From: Luteococcus sp052116585
Lineage (GTDB): Bacteria; Actinomycetota; Actinomycetes; Propionibacteriales; Propionibacteriaceae
Direction: 5' to 3'
DNA: 64,000 bases
Assembly: GCF_052116585.1 (NCBI RefSeq)
Contig: NZ_JBQKKT010000011.1
Span: 38,989 to 102,988 of the forward strand
Part shown: positions 23,642 to 32,190 of the stretch, piece by piece
Position numbering within the stretch: the stretch's first letter is position 1
How the letters are laid out: every line of letters starts with the position of its first letter
Notes under the pieces: model-generated
Told to the model about the DNA's origin: nothing
Databases searched by the model: none
What the model saw: only the letters and a program-made list of their open reading frames with translations
Program-made: the position numbers and the translations under genes

Positions 23642-26509
23642 ATGGTCACGCAGCCTTCCGCACATCTGTTCAGCAACCGCCACATCGGTCCCGACACCAC
23701 CGAAGAGCACGAGATGTTGGCCCTGCTGGGCCTGTCCGAACTTGATGATCTCGTAGCGGCGCTGCCCGAGGAGATCCGTCACGATGGTGAGCTCGACCTC
23801 CCGCCGGCCCTGACCGAGCAGGAGGTGCTGAGCGAGCTGCGCACGCTGTCCGAACGCAACCGCCCCCGACGCGCCATGATCGGCATGGGCTACCACGGCA
23901 CGATCACTCCCGCCGTGGTGCGGCGCAATGTGTTGGAGGACCCCACCTGGTACACGGCGTACACGCCCTACCAGCCCGAGATCAGCCAAGGCCGTCTGGA
24001 AGCCCTTCTCAACTTCCAGACCCTGGTGAGTGACTTGACCGGGCTGCCGACGGCCGGCTCCTCGCTGCTCGATGAGGCGACGGCAGTGGCGGAGGCCGTC
24101 GGCGTGGCCCGTCGAACCACTCGCAAGGGCAATGTGGTGCTGCTCGACGCGGATCTGCTCCCGCAGTCCGCAGCTGTTGTCCGCACGCGAGCCCTGGCTC
24201 TGGGCTGGCAGGTCGTGGAGGCCCAGGACCTGGTGCAGGGGCTGCAGCAGCACGAGGCCTTCGCCGTCGTGGTGCAGGTTCCCGGCACATCCGGCCTCGT
24301 TCGGCCGGTGGAGGAGCTGACCTCCATTGCCGAGAAGGCCCACGAGAACAACGCCACGGTCATTGCCGCCGCAGACCTGCTGGCACTCACCCGCCTGGAA
24401 TCCCCTGGATCCTGGGGTGCAGACATCGCCGTCGGTTCCAGCCAGCGCCTGGGCGTTCCGCTCTTCTACGGTGGCCCGCACGCCGGCTACATCAGCGTCC
24501 GCGAAGGACTGGAGCGCTCGCTGCCCGGCCGTCTCGTGGGTGTCTCGGTGGATGCGGACGGAACCCCCGCCTACCGACTGGCCCTGCAGACACGCGAACA
24601 ACACATCCGTCGAGAGAAGGCCACCAGCAACATTTGCACGGCACAGGTGCTGCTGGCGGTCACGGCGTCGATGTATGCCGTCTATCACGGCCCCGACGGG
24701 CTGCGGTCGATCGCGGACACCATCCATGGCCGGACCCGGATGCTGGCGGCGGCCCTGGACAATGCTGGCCTGGAACTGGCCGGGGAACACTTCTTCGACA
24801 CACTGACCGTTGCCGTGCCGCGTCGCGCCACGCAACTCGTTGCGCAGGCGCGGGAGCGGGGTGTGCATCTGCGCCTGGTGGACGACGACCACCTGGGCAT
24901 CAGCATCGGTGAGGACACGGAGATCACCGACCTCGAGGCCGTCGCGGAGGTGCTGGGTGCCACCCTGGACGAGCGGCAGGGACTGGGTGACCTTGCAGAC
25001 CACGACCGTGAAGAGGACTACCTCCTGCACCCGGTCTTCAACAGCTACCACTCCGAAACGCTGATGCTGCGCTACCTCCGCGCGCTCAGCGACCGCGACT
25101 TCGCGCTGGACAAGGGGATGATCCCGCTCGGGTCCTGCACGATGAAACTCAACGCCGCCGCCGAGATGGAGCCGATCAGCTACCCGGGATTCGCCAATCT
25201 GCACCCCTTTGCCCCCGCCGAGGACGCCCGCGGCTATGAAGAGCTGGTGGACCGGCTGTGCCGGTGGCTGGAGGTGATCACGGGCTATGACCGGGTGAGT
25301 CTGCAGCCCAATGCCGGCTCCGCGGGCGAGTTCGCGGGTCTGATGGCGATCCGCAGCTACCACCTGGCCAATGGCGACGATCAGCGCACGATCTGCCTGA
25401 TTCCGGCATCGGCACATGGCACGAATGCTGCCAGCGCCGCCATGGCCGGCATGAAGGTGGTTGTGGTCAAGAGCTTGGATGACGGCTCGATCGACATGGA
25501 TGACCTGCGTGCCAAGGTGGACAAGCACGCTCAGGAATTGGCGGCCATCATGGTCACCTACCCGTCCACCCACGGAGTCTATGAGGACACGATCGGGGAG
25601 CTCGCCCGCCTGGTGCACGAGGCTGGGGGACAGGTCTATGTCGACGGCGCCAACATGAATGCACTGGCGGGACTGGCCCGGCCTGGCCAGTTCGGCGGCG
25701 ACGTGAGTCACCTGAACCTGCACAAGACCTTCGCCATCCCGCACGGAGGCGGCGGTCCCGGCGTCGGGCCGGTGGCGGTGCGCGAGCACCTGGCTCCGTA
25801 CCTCCCCAACCACCCCCTGGTTCCCCAGGCCGGTCCGGCGACCTCCTACGGGCCGGTGGCAGCTGCACCTTACGGATCGGCCGGGGTGCTGCCCATCTCG
25901 TATGCCTACATCGCGATGATGGGTTCCGAGGGATTGCGTCGAGCCACGCTGACCGCGGTGCTCGGCGCCAACTACATCGGCAAGCGCCTGGCCGGTCACT
26001 ACCCGGTGCTCTACACGGGTGCCGACGGTCGAGTGGCCCACGAGTGCATCCTCGACCTGCGGCCCATCACCAAGACAAGCCACATCAGCGTCGACGACGT
26101 GGCCAAGCGCTTGGTTGACTACGGCTTCCACGCCCCGACGATGAGCTTCCCGGTGGCCGGGACGCTGATGGTGGAGCCCACCGAGAGCGAGAGCAAGTAC
26201 GAGCTGGACCGCTTCTGTGACGCGATGATCCGCATCCGCGAGGAGATTGCCAAGGTGGAGTCGGGGGAGTGGGACGTGCAGGACAACCCCCTGGTCAATG
26301 CACCCCACACCCTGGCCCGGGTGACTGCCGACGAGTGGACCCACCCCTACAGCCGTACCGAGGCTGCCTTCCCGGCGGGTCGTCACGTTGGTCCGATCGC
26401 GGGCTCCGGACAGGACAAGTACTGGCCGGCCGTGGCCCGCATCGACGGGGTCTACGGCGACCGCAATCTGGTCTGCTCCTGCCCCCCGATCGAGGAATTC
26501 CAGGACTGA
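23642..26509 (+). CDS. gcvP: Glycine dehydrogenase (decarboxylating), P protein
   Basis: A 955-residue single-chain P protein that decarboxylates glycine with pyridoxal phosphate and loads the aminomethyl group on GcvH. The PLP lysine is K695 in NLHKTFAIPHGGGGPG. The N-terminal half (NRHIGPDTTEEHEML, GMGYHGTITPAV) and C-terminal half are both complete. TAGTGT at 23630-23635 is six bases before the ATG, a leaderless-type promoter. A hairpin follows the stop. Confidence 0.97.
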   Translation: MVTQPSAHLFSNRHIGPDTTEEHEMLALLGLSELDDLVAALPEEIRHDGELDLPPALTEQEVLSELRTLSERNRPRRAMIGMGYHGTITPAVVRRNVLEDPTWYTAYTPYQPEISQGRLEALLNFQTLVSDLTGLPTAGSSLLDEATAVAEAVGVARRTTRKGNVVLLDADLLPQSAAVVRTRALALGWQVVEAQDLVQGLQQHEAFAVVVQVPGTSGLVRPVEELTSIAEKAHENNATVIAAADLLALTRLESPGSWGADIAVGSSQRLGVPLFYGGPHAGYISVREGLERSLPGRLVGVSVDADGTPAYRLALQTREQHIRREKATSNICTAQVLLAVTASMYAVYHGPDGLRSIADTIHGRTRMLAAALDNAGLELAGEHFFDTLTVAVPRRATQLVAQARERGVHLRLVDDDHLGISIGEDTEITDLEAVAEVLGATLDERQGLGDLADHDREEDYLLHPVFNSYHSETLMLRYLRALSDRDFALDKGMIPLGSCTMKLNAAAEMEPISYPGFANLHPFAPAEDARGYEELVDRLCRWLEVITGYDRVSLQPNAGSAGEFAGLMAIRSYHLANGDDQRTICLIPASAHGTNAASAAMAGMKVVVVKSLDDGSIDMDDLRAKVDKHAQELAAIMVTYPSTHGVYEDTIGELARLVHEAGGQVYVDGANMNALAGLARPGQFGGDVSHLNLHKTFAIPHGGGGPGVGPVAVREHLAPYLPNHPLVPQAGPATSYGPVAAAPYGSAGVLPISYAYIAMMGSEGLRRATLTAVLGANYIGKRLAGHYPVLYTGADGRVAHECILDLRPITKTSHISVDDVAKRLVDYGFHAPTMSFPVAGTLMVEPTESESKYELDRFCDAMIRIREEIAKVESGEWDVQDNPLVNAPHTLARVTADEWTHPYSRTEAAFPAGRHVGPIAGSGQDKYWPAVARIDGVYGDRNLVCSCPPIEEFQD

Positions 26510-26515
26510 TGCCCG

Positions 26516-26553
26516 GCACCGTGCGCCAATGGTCCTTGTCGTGCGCACGGTGC
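26516..26553 (+). terminator. Hairpin after gcvP
   Basis: GCACCGTGCGC (26516-26526) pairs with GCGCACGGTGC (26543-26553) around a 16-base loop, seven bases after the gcvP stop. No long T-run follows. Confidence 0.6.
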
Positions 26554-26599
26554 GGCTACCCTCGTTGTCGATAGATCATCGAACCGGGGAGGTGCGACT

Positions 26600-27667
26600 G
26601 TGCGGTTGTGGCGGTGGTTGAAGCGCACGCCGTGGTCAGCCCATCTCATTCGCGCCAACGACCGTTTCCAGAACCGGATGGGCAACCAGCTGGCTGGCGG
26701 AATCACCTATTTCTCGGTGCTCACCCTGGTTCCTGCGCTGATGTTCGCGTTCAGCTTCCTGGGGTGGATGCTCACGGTCTTTCGCCCGGACTGGTTGGTT
26801 CAGCTCAAGGACGTGGCCGTGCGTGAGGTTGGGGCCGTTGCGGGCGGTTACCAGGCCATCCGGCTGATCGAACGTGCCTTGAACAACTGGCGCACCGTCC
26901 TGTTGATCGGTGTCTTTGCCGCGGCGTACTCGGGCTCGGGCTGGATGGGCAATCTGCGGGGTGCGGTGCGCGCCCAGTGGCGGCCTGAGTTCGACATGAG
27001 TCCCCCGGGGCGCAACTGGTTGGCGGAGCGCTTCGTCAACCTGCTCTACTTCCTGGCACTGATCGGAGCCCTGGCAGTTTCCTTTACGGTGGTGACCCTG
27101 TCGGGCAACTTTGCCGATCGGGTGGTGCGCTGGCTGGGCATCGAGCAGACCCCGGGCGTGGCGGACCTGTTGACCCTGGGGGCCATGCTGCTGACGGTCG
27201 TACTGTCCAGCCTGCTCTTCTGGTTCCTCTTCCACGTCCTGCCGCAGTACCGCGCGCCCATGAAGGACATGATCAAGGGTTCCCTCATGTCGGGCGTGGC
27301 GATGACAGCCCTGCTGTACGGCACGACCCAGGTCATCGAGGTCTTCAGCCGCAGCCTGTCCACCGTCGTCTTCGGCAACATCATCATCGTGATGCTCTTC
27401 TTCAACCTGTTCGCTCGGTTGATCCTCTTTGCGGCCGCCTGGATCGCCACCAGTTACCAGCCCGCCATTCCCCGACGCTATTCGGAGGTGGACCTGCCGC
27501 TGCGTCGTCGCTCGGACGTCATGACCGTGCCCGGTCACTGGGAGGCGGCGGAGGCAGCGCGCCTGAGGGACGAGAAGGCCAAGGAACGCGAGAAGCTCGC
27601 ACGAGAGGAGGCCAAGCGGCTCGAGTCGGAGCACCGGCGACGGCGAGGCCTGCGGCGCCACAGCTGA
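26600..27667 (+). CDS. YihY/virulence factor BrkB family membrane protein
   Basis: A 355-residue polytopic membrane protein with six or so hydrophobic segments between residues 40 and 290. Family features include GNQLAGGITYFSVLTLVPALMF, GSGWMGNLRGAVRAQW and NIIIVMLFFNLFARLILFAAAW. The C-terminal 60 residues are a charged helix rich in Glu, Lys and Arg. The start is a GTG with ggggagg upstream. The function of this family is not established despite an early RNase annotation. It ends at a strong bidirectional terminator. Confidence 0.9.
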   Translation: MRLWRWLKRTPWSAHLIRANDRFQNRMGNQLAGGITYFSVLTLVPALMFAFSFLGWMLTVFRPDWLVQLKDVAVREVGAVAGGYQAIRLIERALNNWRTVLLIGVFAAAYSGSGWMGNLRGAVRAQWRPEFDMSPPGRNWLAERFVNLLYFLALIGALAVSFTVVTLSGNFADRVVRWLGIEQTPGVADLLTLGAMLLTVVLSSLLFWFLFHVLPQYRAPMKDMIKGSLMSGVAMTALLYGTTQVIEVFSRSLSTVVFGNIIIVMLFFNLFARLILFAAAWIATSYQPAIPRRYSEVDLPLRRRSDVMTVPGHWEAAEAARLRDEKAKEREKLAREEAKRLESEHRRRRGLRRHS

Positions 27668-27703
27668 GCACCAACCCGTGAGCTCGGCATCCTGCCCAGC
27701 GAC

Positions 27704-27736
27704 GAAGGCCCGTTCCCGGGGAGGGAACGGGCCTTC
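27704..27736. terminator. Bidirectional terminator between the BrkB-like gene and pfp
   Basis: A perfect 14-bp stem GAAGGCCCGTTCCC/GGGAACGGGCCTTC with a five-base loop lies between two convergent genes. Confidence 0.88.
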
Positions 27737-27778
27737 TGTCGGCCATCCGCGACTGTCGCATGGCAGTCGCGCAGCTGG

Positions 27779-29011
27779 TCAGTGCTCGGGCAGGTGCTGG
27801 ACCGGCTTGGGCGCGCCCTGTCCGATCGTCTCGAGCATCTCGACGAACCAGGGCTCGTCGATGTTGAAGGCCTTGCCACCCTTGATGCGCTTGAAGTCGA
27901 TGGTGCTCAGCACGTCGCCAGCCTCCTCGTCCTGGCCCACCACTCCGGGCTTGCCCGCCAGAGCCGAGTCCACGGCCAGATCGGTGCACTGCTTGATCAG
28001 GGCAAGGTCGGCGTCATTGGCGGCCGCGGCGCGGCTGTAGTAGCCGGACTTCTGGACCATGACCTTCTCAGCCTTCAGCAGCTTGGCGAACTGCTCCCCG
28101 AACCACTTGCCGGGGTTCACCTTGTCCAGCTTCACGTGGCCGAAGGGGTCGCGCGGCACCTCCTCGCCGGCCTTCTCCATCTCGGCGATGATGGACTCGA
28201 GTCCCGCGCCCTCGGACAGGAAGATGGTCACATTGCCCACCTCGTCCATCACCTTGTTCAGACGCTCGGCCTCGGCAGCCAGGTCCAGCTCTGCCTCGGG
28301 GACGTACACCGCGTGGACATCCCAGGCCTCCTTGCTCAGGCCGATCTCCGGAACCCAGGTCTCGACGCTGTCGAGCCACTCACGGTACTTGGCGGCGGTG
28401 GCGGCGGTCAGCCAGCCACAGTTGCGGCCCATGACCTCGTGGATGATGAGCATCCGCGAACCGGAGTTGTGCTCGCCGATGATGTTGCGAGCGAAGCCGG
28501 CGCCCTGCTCGGCTGCCGTCCAGGCACCCAACGACTGCTTGATCGGGATGACGTCGTTGTCGATGGTCTTGGGCAGCCCCACCACGGTGAGCTCGTAGTC
28601 ATTCTCGTGCAGGTAGGCGGCCAGGTCAGCCGCCGTGGTGTTGGTGTCGTCGCCGCCAATGGTGTGCAGGACGTCGACGCCATCGGCCACCAGACGGTCC
28701 GCCGCCACCTTCAGGGGGTTGTCGCCCTCCTGGACGAGGCCGCGCTTGACCAGGTCAGCGGCATTGGTGAGCTTGACGCGGGAGTTGCCGATTGGGGAGC
28801 CACCGTACTGGTGCAGCACGGCCGCATTCTCGCGGACGGACGGCGTGACGGTGTAGAAGTCACCCTTGAGCAGACCTTGGTAGCCATGCTTGTAGGCGAT
28901 GATCTCCGCATCAGGGGCGATCTCGGTGTAACGCTCGATCAGACCACCGACGGCGGATGACAGACACGGGGCGAAGCCACCGGCGGTGAGCAGGGCAACC
29001 TTCTTGACCAT
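27779..29011 (-). CDS. pfp: Pyrophosphate-dependent 6-phosphofructokinase
   Basis: A 410-residue glycolytic enzyme that phosphorylates fructose 6-phosphate using pyrophosphate. TAGGFAPCLS at the N-terminus, GGDDTNTTAADLA near residue 118 (the second Asp of GGDD is the mark of PPi use) and PKTIDNDV near 145 identify the type; MGRNCGWLTA and EGAG are in the active-site region. As I recall it, the sequence is close to the classic Propionibacterium freudenreichii enzyme. aaagg lies upstream of the ATG, and a TAGGCT hexamer about 40 bases further up is a likely promoter. The enzyme is reversible and links glycolysis to pyrophosphate. Confidence 0.96.
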   Translation of the reverse strand: MVKKVALLTAGGFAPCLSSAVGGLIERYTEIAPDAEIIAYKHGYQGLLKGDFYTVTPSVRENAAVLHQYGGSPIGNSRVKLTNAADLVKRGLVQEGDNPLKVAADRLVADGVDVLHTIGGDDTNTTAADLAAYLHENDYELTVVGLPKTIDNDVIPIKQSLGAWTAAEQGAGFARNIIGEHNSGSRMLIIHEVMGRNCGWLTAATAAKYREWLDSVETWVPEIGLSKEAWDVHAVYVPEAELDLAAEAERLNKVMDEVGNVTIFLSEGAGLESIIAEMEKAGEEVPRDPFGHVKLDKVNPGKWFGEQFAKLLKAEKVMVQKSGYYSRAAAANDADLALIKQCTDLAVDSALAGKPGVVGQDEEAGDVLSTIDFKRIKGGKAFNIDEPWFVEMLETIGQGAPKPVQHLPEH

Positions 29012-29166
29012 GGGGTCGGACCTTTCCTCGAAGATGTGACACCGTCAGCCTAGCCAAACCCGCCTCACCACACCGGCACGGGGCGGGCCAGCGCGCTCGA
29101 AATGGCACACCGACATGGCCATTCGTCCGCTGGCCATAGCTGTGCAGCCGGTGAGACAGTTTCGCC

Positions 29167-29553
29167 ATGAATCGGGACGAACGTGGTTCCAGCCTCACGG
29201 TCTTCACGGCCACCGCCATGATGGCGGTCTTCCTGACCGCGGGACTCGTCGTGGACGGGACGGCACGGGTGCGCGCCCATCGAGAAGCGGAGGTGGCGGC
29301 GGCGAGTGCGCTGCGCAAGGGCACGGATGCCACCGCAGCCCAGCGCCTGATCGGCCGCGACGGTACGGCAGAGGGCCTTGCAGCAGCCAGACGTGCTCTG
29401 ACCGACGCCGATGTCCAGGGCGATGTCACCGCCCAGGCAGGTGTCATGACCGTCACCACGAGATCGGCCGCAGGCACCACCTTCCTGTCACTGATCGGAG
29501 TTCGTGAACTACCGGTGACTGGCTCTGCATCGGGTGAGCTTCGGCGCGTCTGA
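29167..29553 (+). CDS. TadE/TadG-like small secreted or membrane protein
   Basis: A 128-residue protein with a short cytoplasmic start (MNRDERGSS), one hydrophobic segment (residues 10-30) and an Ala- and Thr-rich extracellular remainder. The ERGS start followed directly by a helix is typical of TadE/TadG-like pseudopilins and of the helicase/secretion-neighbourhood TadE-like group. No tad secretion genes lie nearby, so it is an orphan here and its function is open. It is divergent from pfp. Confidence 0.65.
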   Translation: MNRDERGSSLTVFTATAMMAVFLTAGLVVDGTARVRAHREAEVAAASALRKGTDATAAQRLIGRDGTAEGLAAARRALTDADVQGDVTAQAGVMTVTTRSAAGTTFLSLIGVRELPVTGSASGELRRV

Positions 29554-29686
29554 GCTTGCTGGAGGGCTTCGGCATGGCGGACCCTCGCGTCTTGGACAGG
29601 CACGTAGTCTGGTTCTTCGTCCAGCCCAGATCGATGCCCAGCCTGACGGTGGTTCGTCTTCCGTCGACCTCTGAGAGGAGTCCTCA

Positions 29687-30625
29687 ATGTCTGACATCGA
29701 GATGACGCCCGGTCAGGACGAGCTGGACTTGCGCTTCGCGGAGCTCCTGGCCACAGCCATTCGCAGGCGCGGCCTGTCGCTGGAGCAGATTCGGCGGCTG
29801 CTGCGCTCGGCGGGCACACCGGTCTCGCTGGCCACCCTGAGCTACTGGCAACGTGGTCGTTCCCTTCCCTCGAAGGAGAGCTCGCTGCAAGCCATCGCGC
29901 ATCTGGAGGAGATCCTGCTTCTCCCCGTGGGGCGGCTCTCCTCCGCCTTGCCCTCCGATGCGTTCAGCCGCTGGGACTTCCTCGCAGCCCTGCCGATGTC
30001 CGATCGGGACAAGGCACTACTCGAGCGGCTGGGCATCGCGATCCATGGCCCCAGCATCACCCACTACATCCATGACCGCGTGAGCATCCTCGACGCTGGG
30101 CGGACGCGCCTGGAGGAAACCAGCGAGGTCATGGAGAGCACGGTGGACGGCCTGGAGCGCACGGCTCTGCTCTACGGCCTGAATCCAACCTCACCGCAGG
30201 CCATGGCCGAGGGGGACCAGGTTCCGTTCGTGGAGGCCATGTGGGGCTGCGAGCTGGGGCGCGTGATCCCCTTGGAGGAACGCGGGCTGATGGCGATTGA
30301 GCTCATCCTGCAGACTTCCGTGAACCGGGGCGAGGGATATCTTCGCAGCTATTCCTTGCGCTGGGAGGATGAGCCGCCCTGCACCGAGAGCGACATCCAG
30401 CGGGTGGGACCGGGGACGGTGGGCATGATGGTCCTGGAGGCGGACTTTCCGGAACGTATCCCGGAGAGGGTGACCTACGAGACCAGTCCCTATGCCTACG
30501 ATCCGTACAACCCCCCGGAACGGCTGGTGCAGGAGCTTGCGCCAGGCCCGCAGGTACAGGTCTGCCTCGTGGATGCGCCGGCTGGCACACATCTCCTTCG
30601 ATGGACCTGGGGTGGGCATGACTGA
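29687..30625 (+). CDS. Helix-turn-helix protein of unknown function, tandem paralogue A
   Basis: A 312-residue protein. Residues 12-75 form an XRE-like helix-turn-helix (LSLEQIRRLL, SLATLSYWQRGRSLP, HLEEILLLPVGRLSSAL). The centre, about 90-190, is helical, and residues 200-312 look beta-rich, ending PAGTHLLRWTW. gagaggag precedes the ATG. The next gene overlaps it by eight bases and has the same architecture. I do not recognise a named family for the C-terminal part. A DNA-binding regulator with a ligand- or protein-binding C-terminal domain is an inference. Confidence 0.8.
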   Translation: MSDIEMTPGQDELDLRFAELLATAIRRRGLSLEQIRRLLRSAGTPVSLATLSYWQRGRSLPSKESSLQAIAHLEEILLLPVGRLSSALPSDAFSRWDFLAALPMSDRDKALLERLGIAIHGPSITHYIHDRVSILDAGRTRLEETSEVMESTVDGLERTALLYGLNPTSPQAMAEGDQVPFVEAMWGCELGRVIPLEERGLMAIELILQTSVNRGEGYLRSYSLRWEDEPPCTESDIQRVGPGTVGMMVLEADFPERIPERVTYETSPYAYDPYNPPERLVQELAPGPQVQVCLVDAPAGTHLLRWTWGGHD

Positions 30626-31505
30626 GACCACCTTCTCCCTCCTCCTGGCGCAGGCGGTGGCCGAGCATCCCGCGACCCTGGAACAGATCAGCGCCGAACT
30701 CCGTTCCCGGGGCACGCCGCTGTCCGCAGCAACGCTGAGCTACTGGACCACGGGCAGGTCCCGCCCCGCCCGGCGCAAGTCCCGGCTGGCGGTACAGCAT
30801 CTGGAAGAGATCCTGGGGCTGGAACCCGGCCACCTCACCAGTACCCTGCCCGGGCCGACGGACAGTTCGTGGCTGCCGCGCGTGGGCGTCGAGGACCTGG
30901 CAGCGGTGCAGGAAGTGACGACGCGACTCGGGCTTGACCTGGGCAAGCACAGCGAAGCCCTGTCACTGATCGAACTGGTGCACCTGTCGGCAGAGCGCGG
31001 TCGAATGGTGCGTGAGTGTCGCCAGCTCCACCGCGCAGACGACCCTCAGGTCGAATCCATCGTGATGCTTGCACCACGACCCTCTGACTCCGCCACGCTG
31101 CTCGACGTCGAAGCACTGCGCTCCTGCCGAATCGGCGCGGTGGAGATCGTGGACGTCGCCGGGGTTGCCCTGGTGGAGGTGGTACTCGACCGTCCGCTGC
31201 GCAGGGGCGAGCTGGTGCAGATCGAGTACCGGCTCGCCTGGCAGGGCCCACCAGGAAGCATCGACCGGATCACCCGTCGGGTGCCCACCACCGTCGGCCA
31301 GTTGATCTTCGCCATCCACTTCGAGGGGAAGATCCCCGACGCCATCGAGCATCGAGTGGTCCAGGACGGCACGATCCTGCGCAACAGTGCGGTGCAGCCA
31401 GCCCAGACCGTCAACGTGGTGGCGCGCGATGTGCCCTGGGGACTGTACGAGGTGCTCTGGCATGACACATCCGGCCACGGCCACGCCTCGAAGGGCCTGT
31501 CCTGA
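30618..31505 (+). CDS. Helix-turn-helix protein of unknown function, tandem paralogue B
   Basis: A 295-residue paralogue of the preceding gene. The HTH region has PLSAATLSYWTTGRSRP and HLEEILGLEPGHLTSTL, matching paralogue A almost position for position; the middle is diverged; the C-terminal part (VEYRLAW-like strands, then WGLYEVLWHD) aligns in pattern with the end of A. Its ATG lies inside the last codons of A (overlap 30618-30625), so the two are made together and may form a heterodimer. Function unknown. Confidence 0.8.
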   Translation: MTETTFSLLLAQAVAEHPATLEQISAELRSRGTPLSAATLSYWTTGRSRPARRKSRLAVQHLEEILGLEPGHLTSTLPGPTDSSWLPRVGVEDLAAVQEVTTRLGLDLGKHSEALSLIELVHLSAERGRMVRECRQLHRADDPQVESIVMLAPRPSDSATLLDVEALRSCRIGAVEIVDVAGVALVEVVLDRPLRRGELVQIEYRLAWQGPPGSIDRITRRVPTTVGQLIFAIHFEGKIPDAIEHRVVQDGTILRNSAVQPAQTVNVVARDVPWGLYEVLWHDTSGHGHASKGLS

Positions 31506-31532
31506 CCGCGCTCGGGGCCCTAGACTCCCTCC

Positions 31533-32156
31533 ATGGCCCGCTACCTAGACGTCCACCCGAACAACCCCCAGCCCCGTGCCCTGGCCCAGGCAGCACAAGT
31601 GATTCGCGATGGGGGACTGGTGGCCTACCCGACGGACTCCGGCTTCGCCTTGGGCTGCCAGATGGGCAATCGGGACGCGATCGACCGCATCAAACGGTTG
31701 CGCAGGCTGGATGACAAGCACCACTTCACACTGGTGGTCAGCGAGTTTGCCCAGCTGGGGCAGTGGGTGGAGATGGACAACTGGGAATTCCGGGCCATCA
31801 AGGCCAACACCCCCGGTCCCTACACCTTCATCCTGCGTGCCACCCGGGAATTGCCCAGAGCGATGCTGCACCCGCGCAAGAAGACCGTCGGCGTCAGGAT
31901 TCCGGACCACGTCACCGCGCTCGCGCTCCTCTCGGAGCTGGGGGAGCCCCTCACATCATCGTCGCTCATCCTCCCGGACCAGGACGACCCCATGACCGAG
32001 GGCTGGCAGATCGCCGACGAGCTTGGTCACGACATCGACCTGGTGCTGGACTCCGGTGACGTCGGCGCCGGCCCCACCACCGTCGTGGACTTCACCGGCG
32101 ATGGCGTCGAGGTGGTTCGTGACGGGACCGGCGACCCCGCCCCCTTTGTGGAGTGA
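31533..32156 (+). CDS. YciO/Sua5/YrdC family protein (L-threonylcarbamoyladenylate synthase-like)
   Basis: A 207-residue protein with the YrdC fold: GGLVAYPTDSGFALGCQ near residue 28, IKRLRRLDDKHHFTLV near 53, and PGPYTFILRAT and VGVRIPDHVTALALL further on. The sequence is closer to the YciO branch than to Sua5/TsaC, so a role in tRNA t6A synthesis is possible but not certain. TAGACT at 31521-31526 is six bases before the ATG, a leaderless-type promoter. Confidence 0.85.
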   Translation: MARYLDVHPNNPQPRALAQAAQVIRDGGLVAYPTDSGFALGCQMGNRDAIDRIKRLRRLDDKHHFTLVVSEFAQLGQWVEMDNWEFRAIKANTPGPYTFILRATRELPRAMLHPRKKTVGVRIPDHVTALALLSELGEPLTSSSLILPDQDDPMTEGWQIADELGHDIDLVLDSGDVGAGPTTVVDFTGDGVEVVRDGTGDPAPFVE

Positions 32157-32190
32157 CGGTGGGCCCCGGGTGTCACCTAGGCTGGAGCTC

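Noticed and set aside
23330..26548. A 1072-codon open frame antisense to gcvP
   Set aside because: Typical shadow frame in GC-rich DNA; gcvP on the other strand has all family motifs and a promoter.
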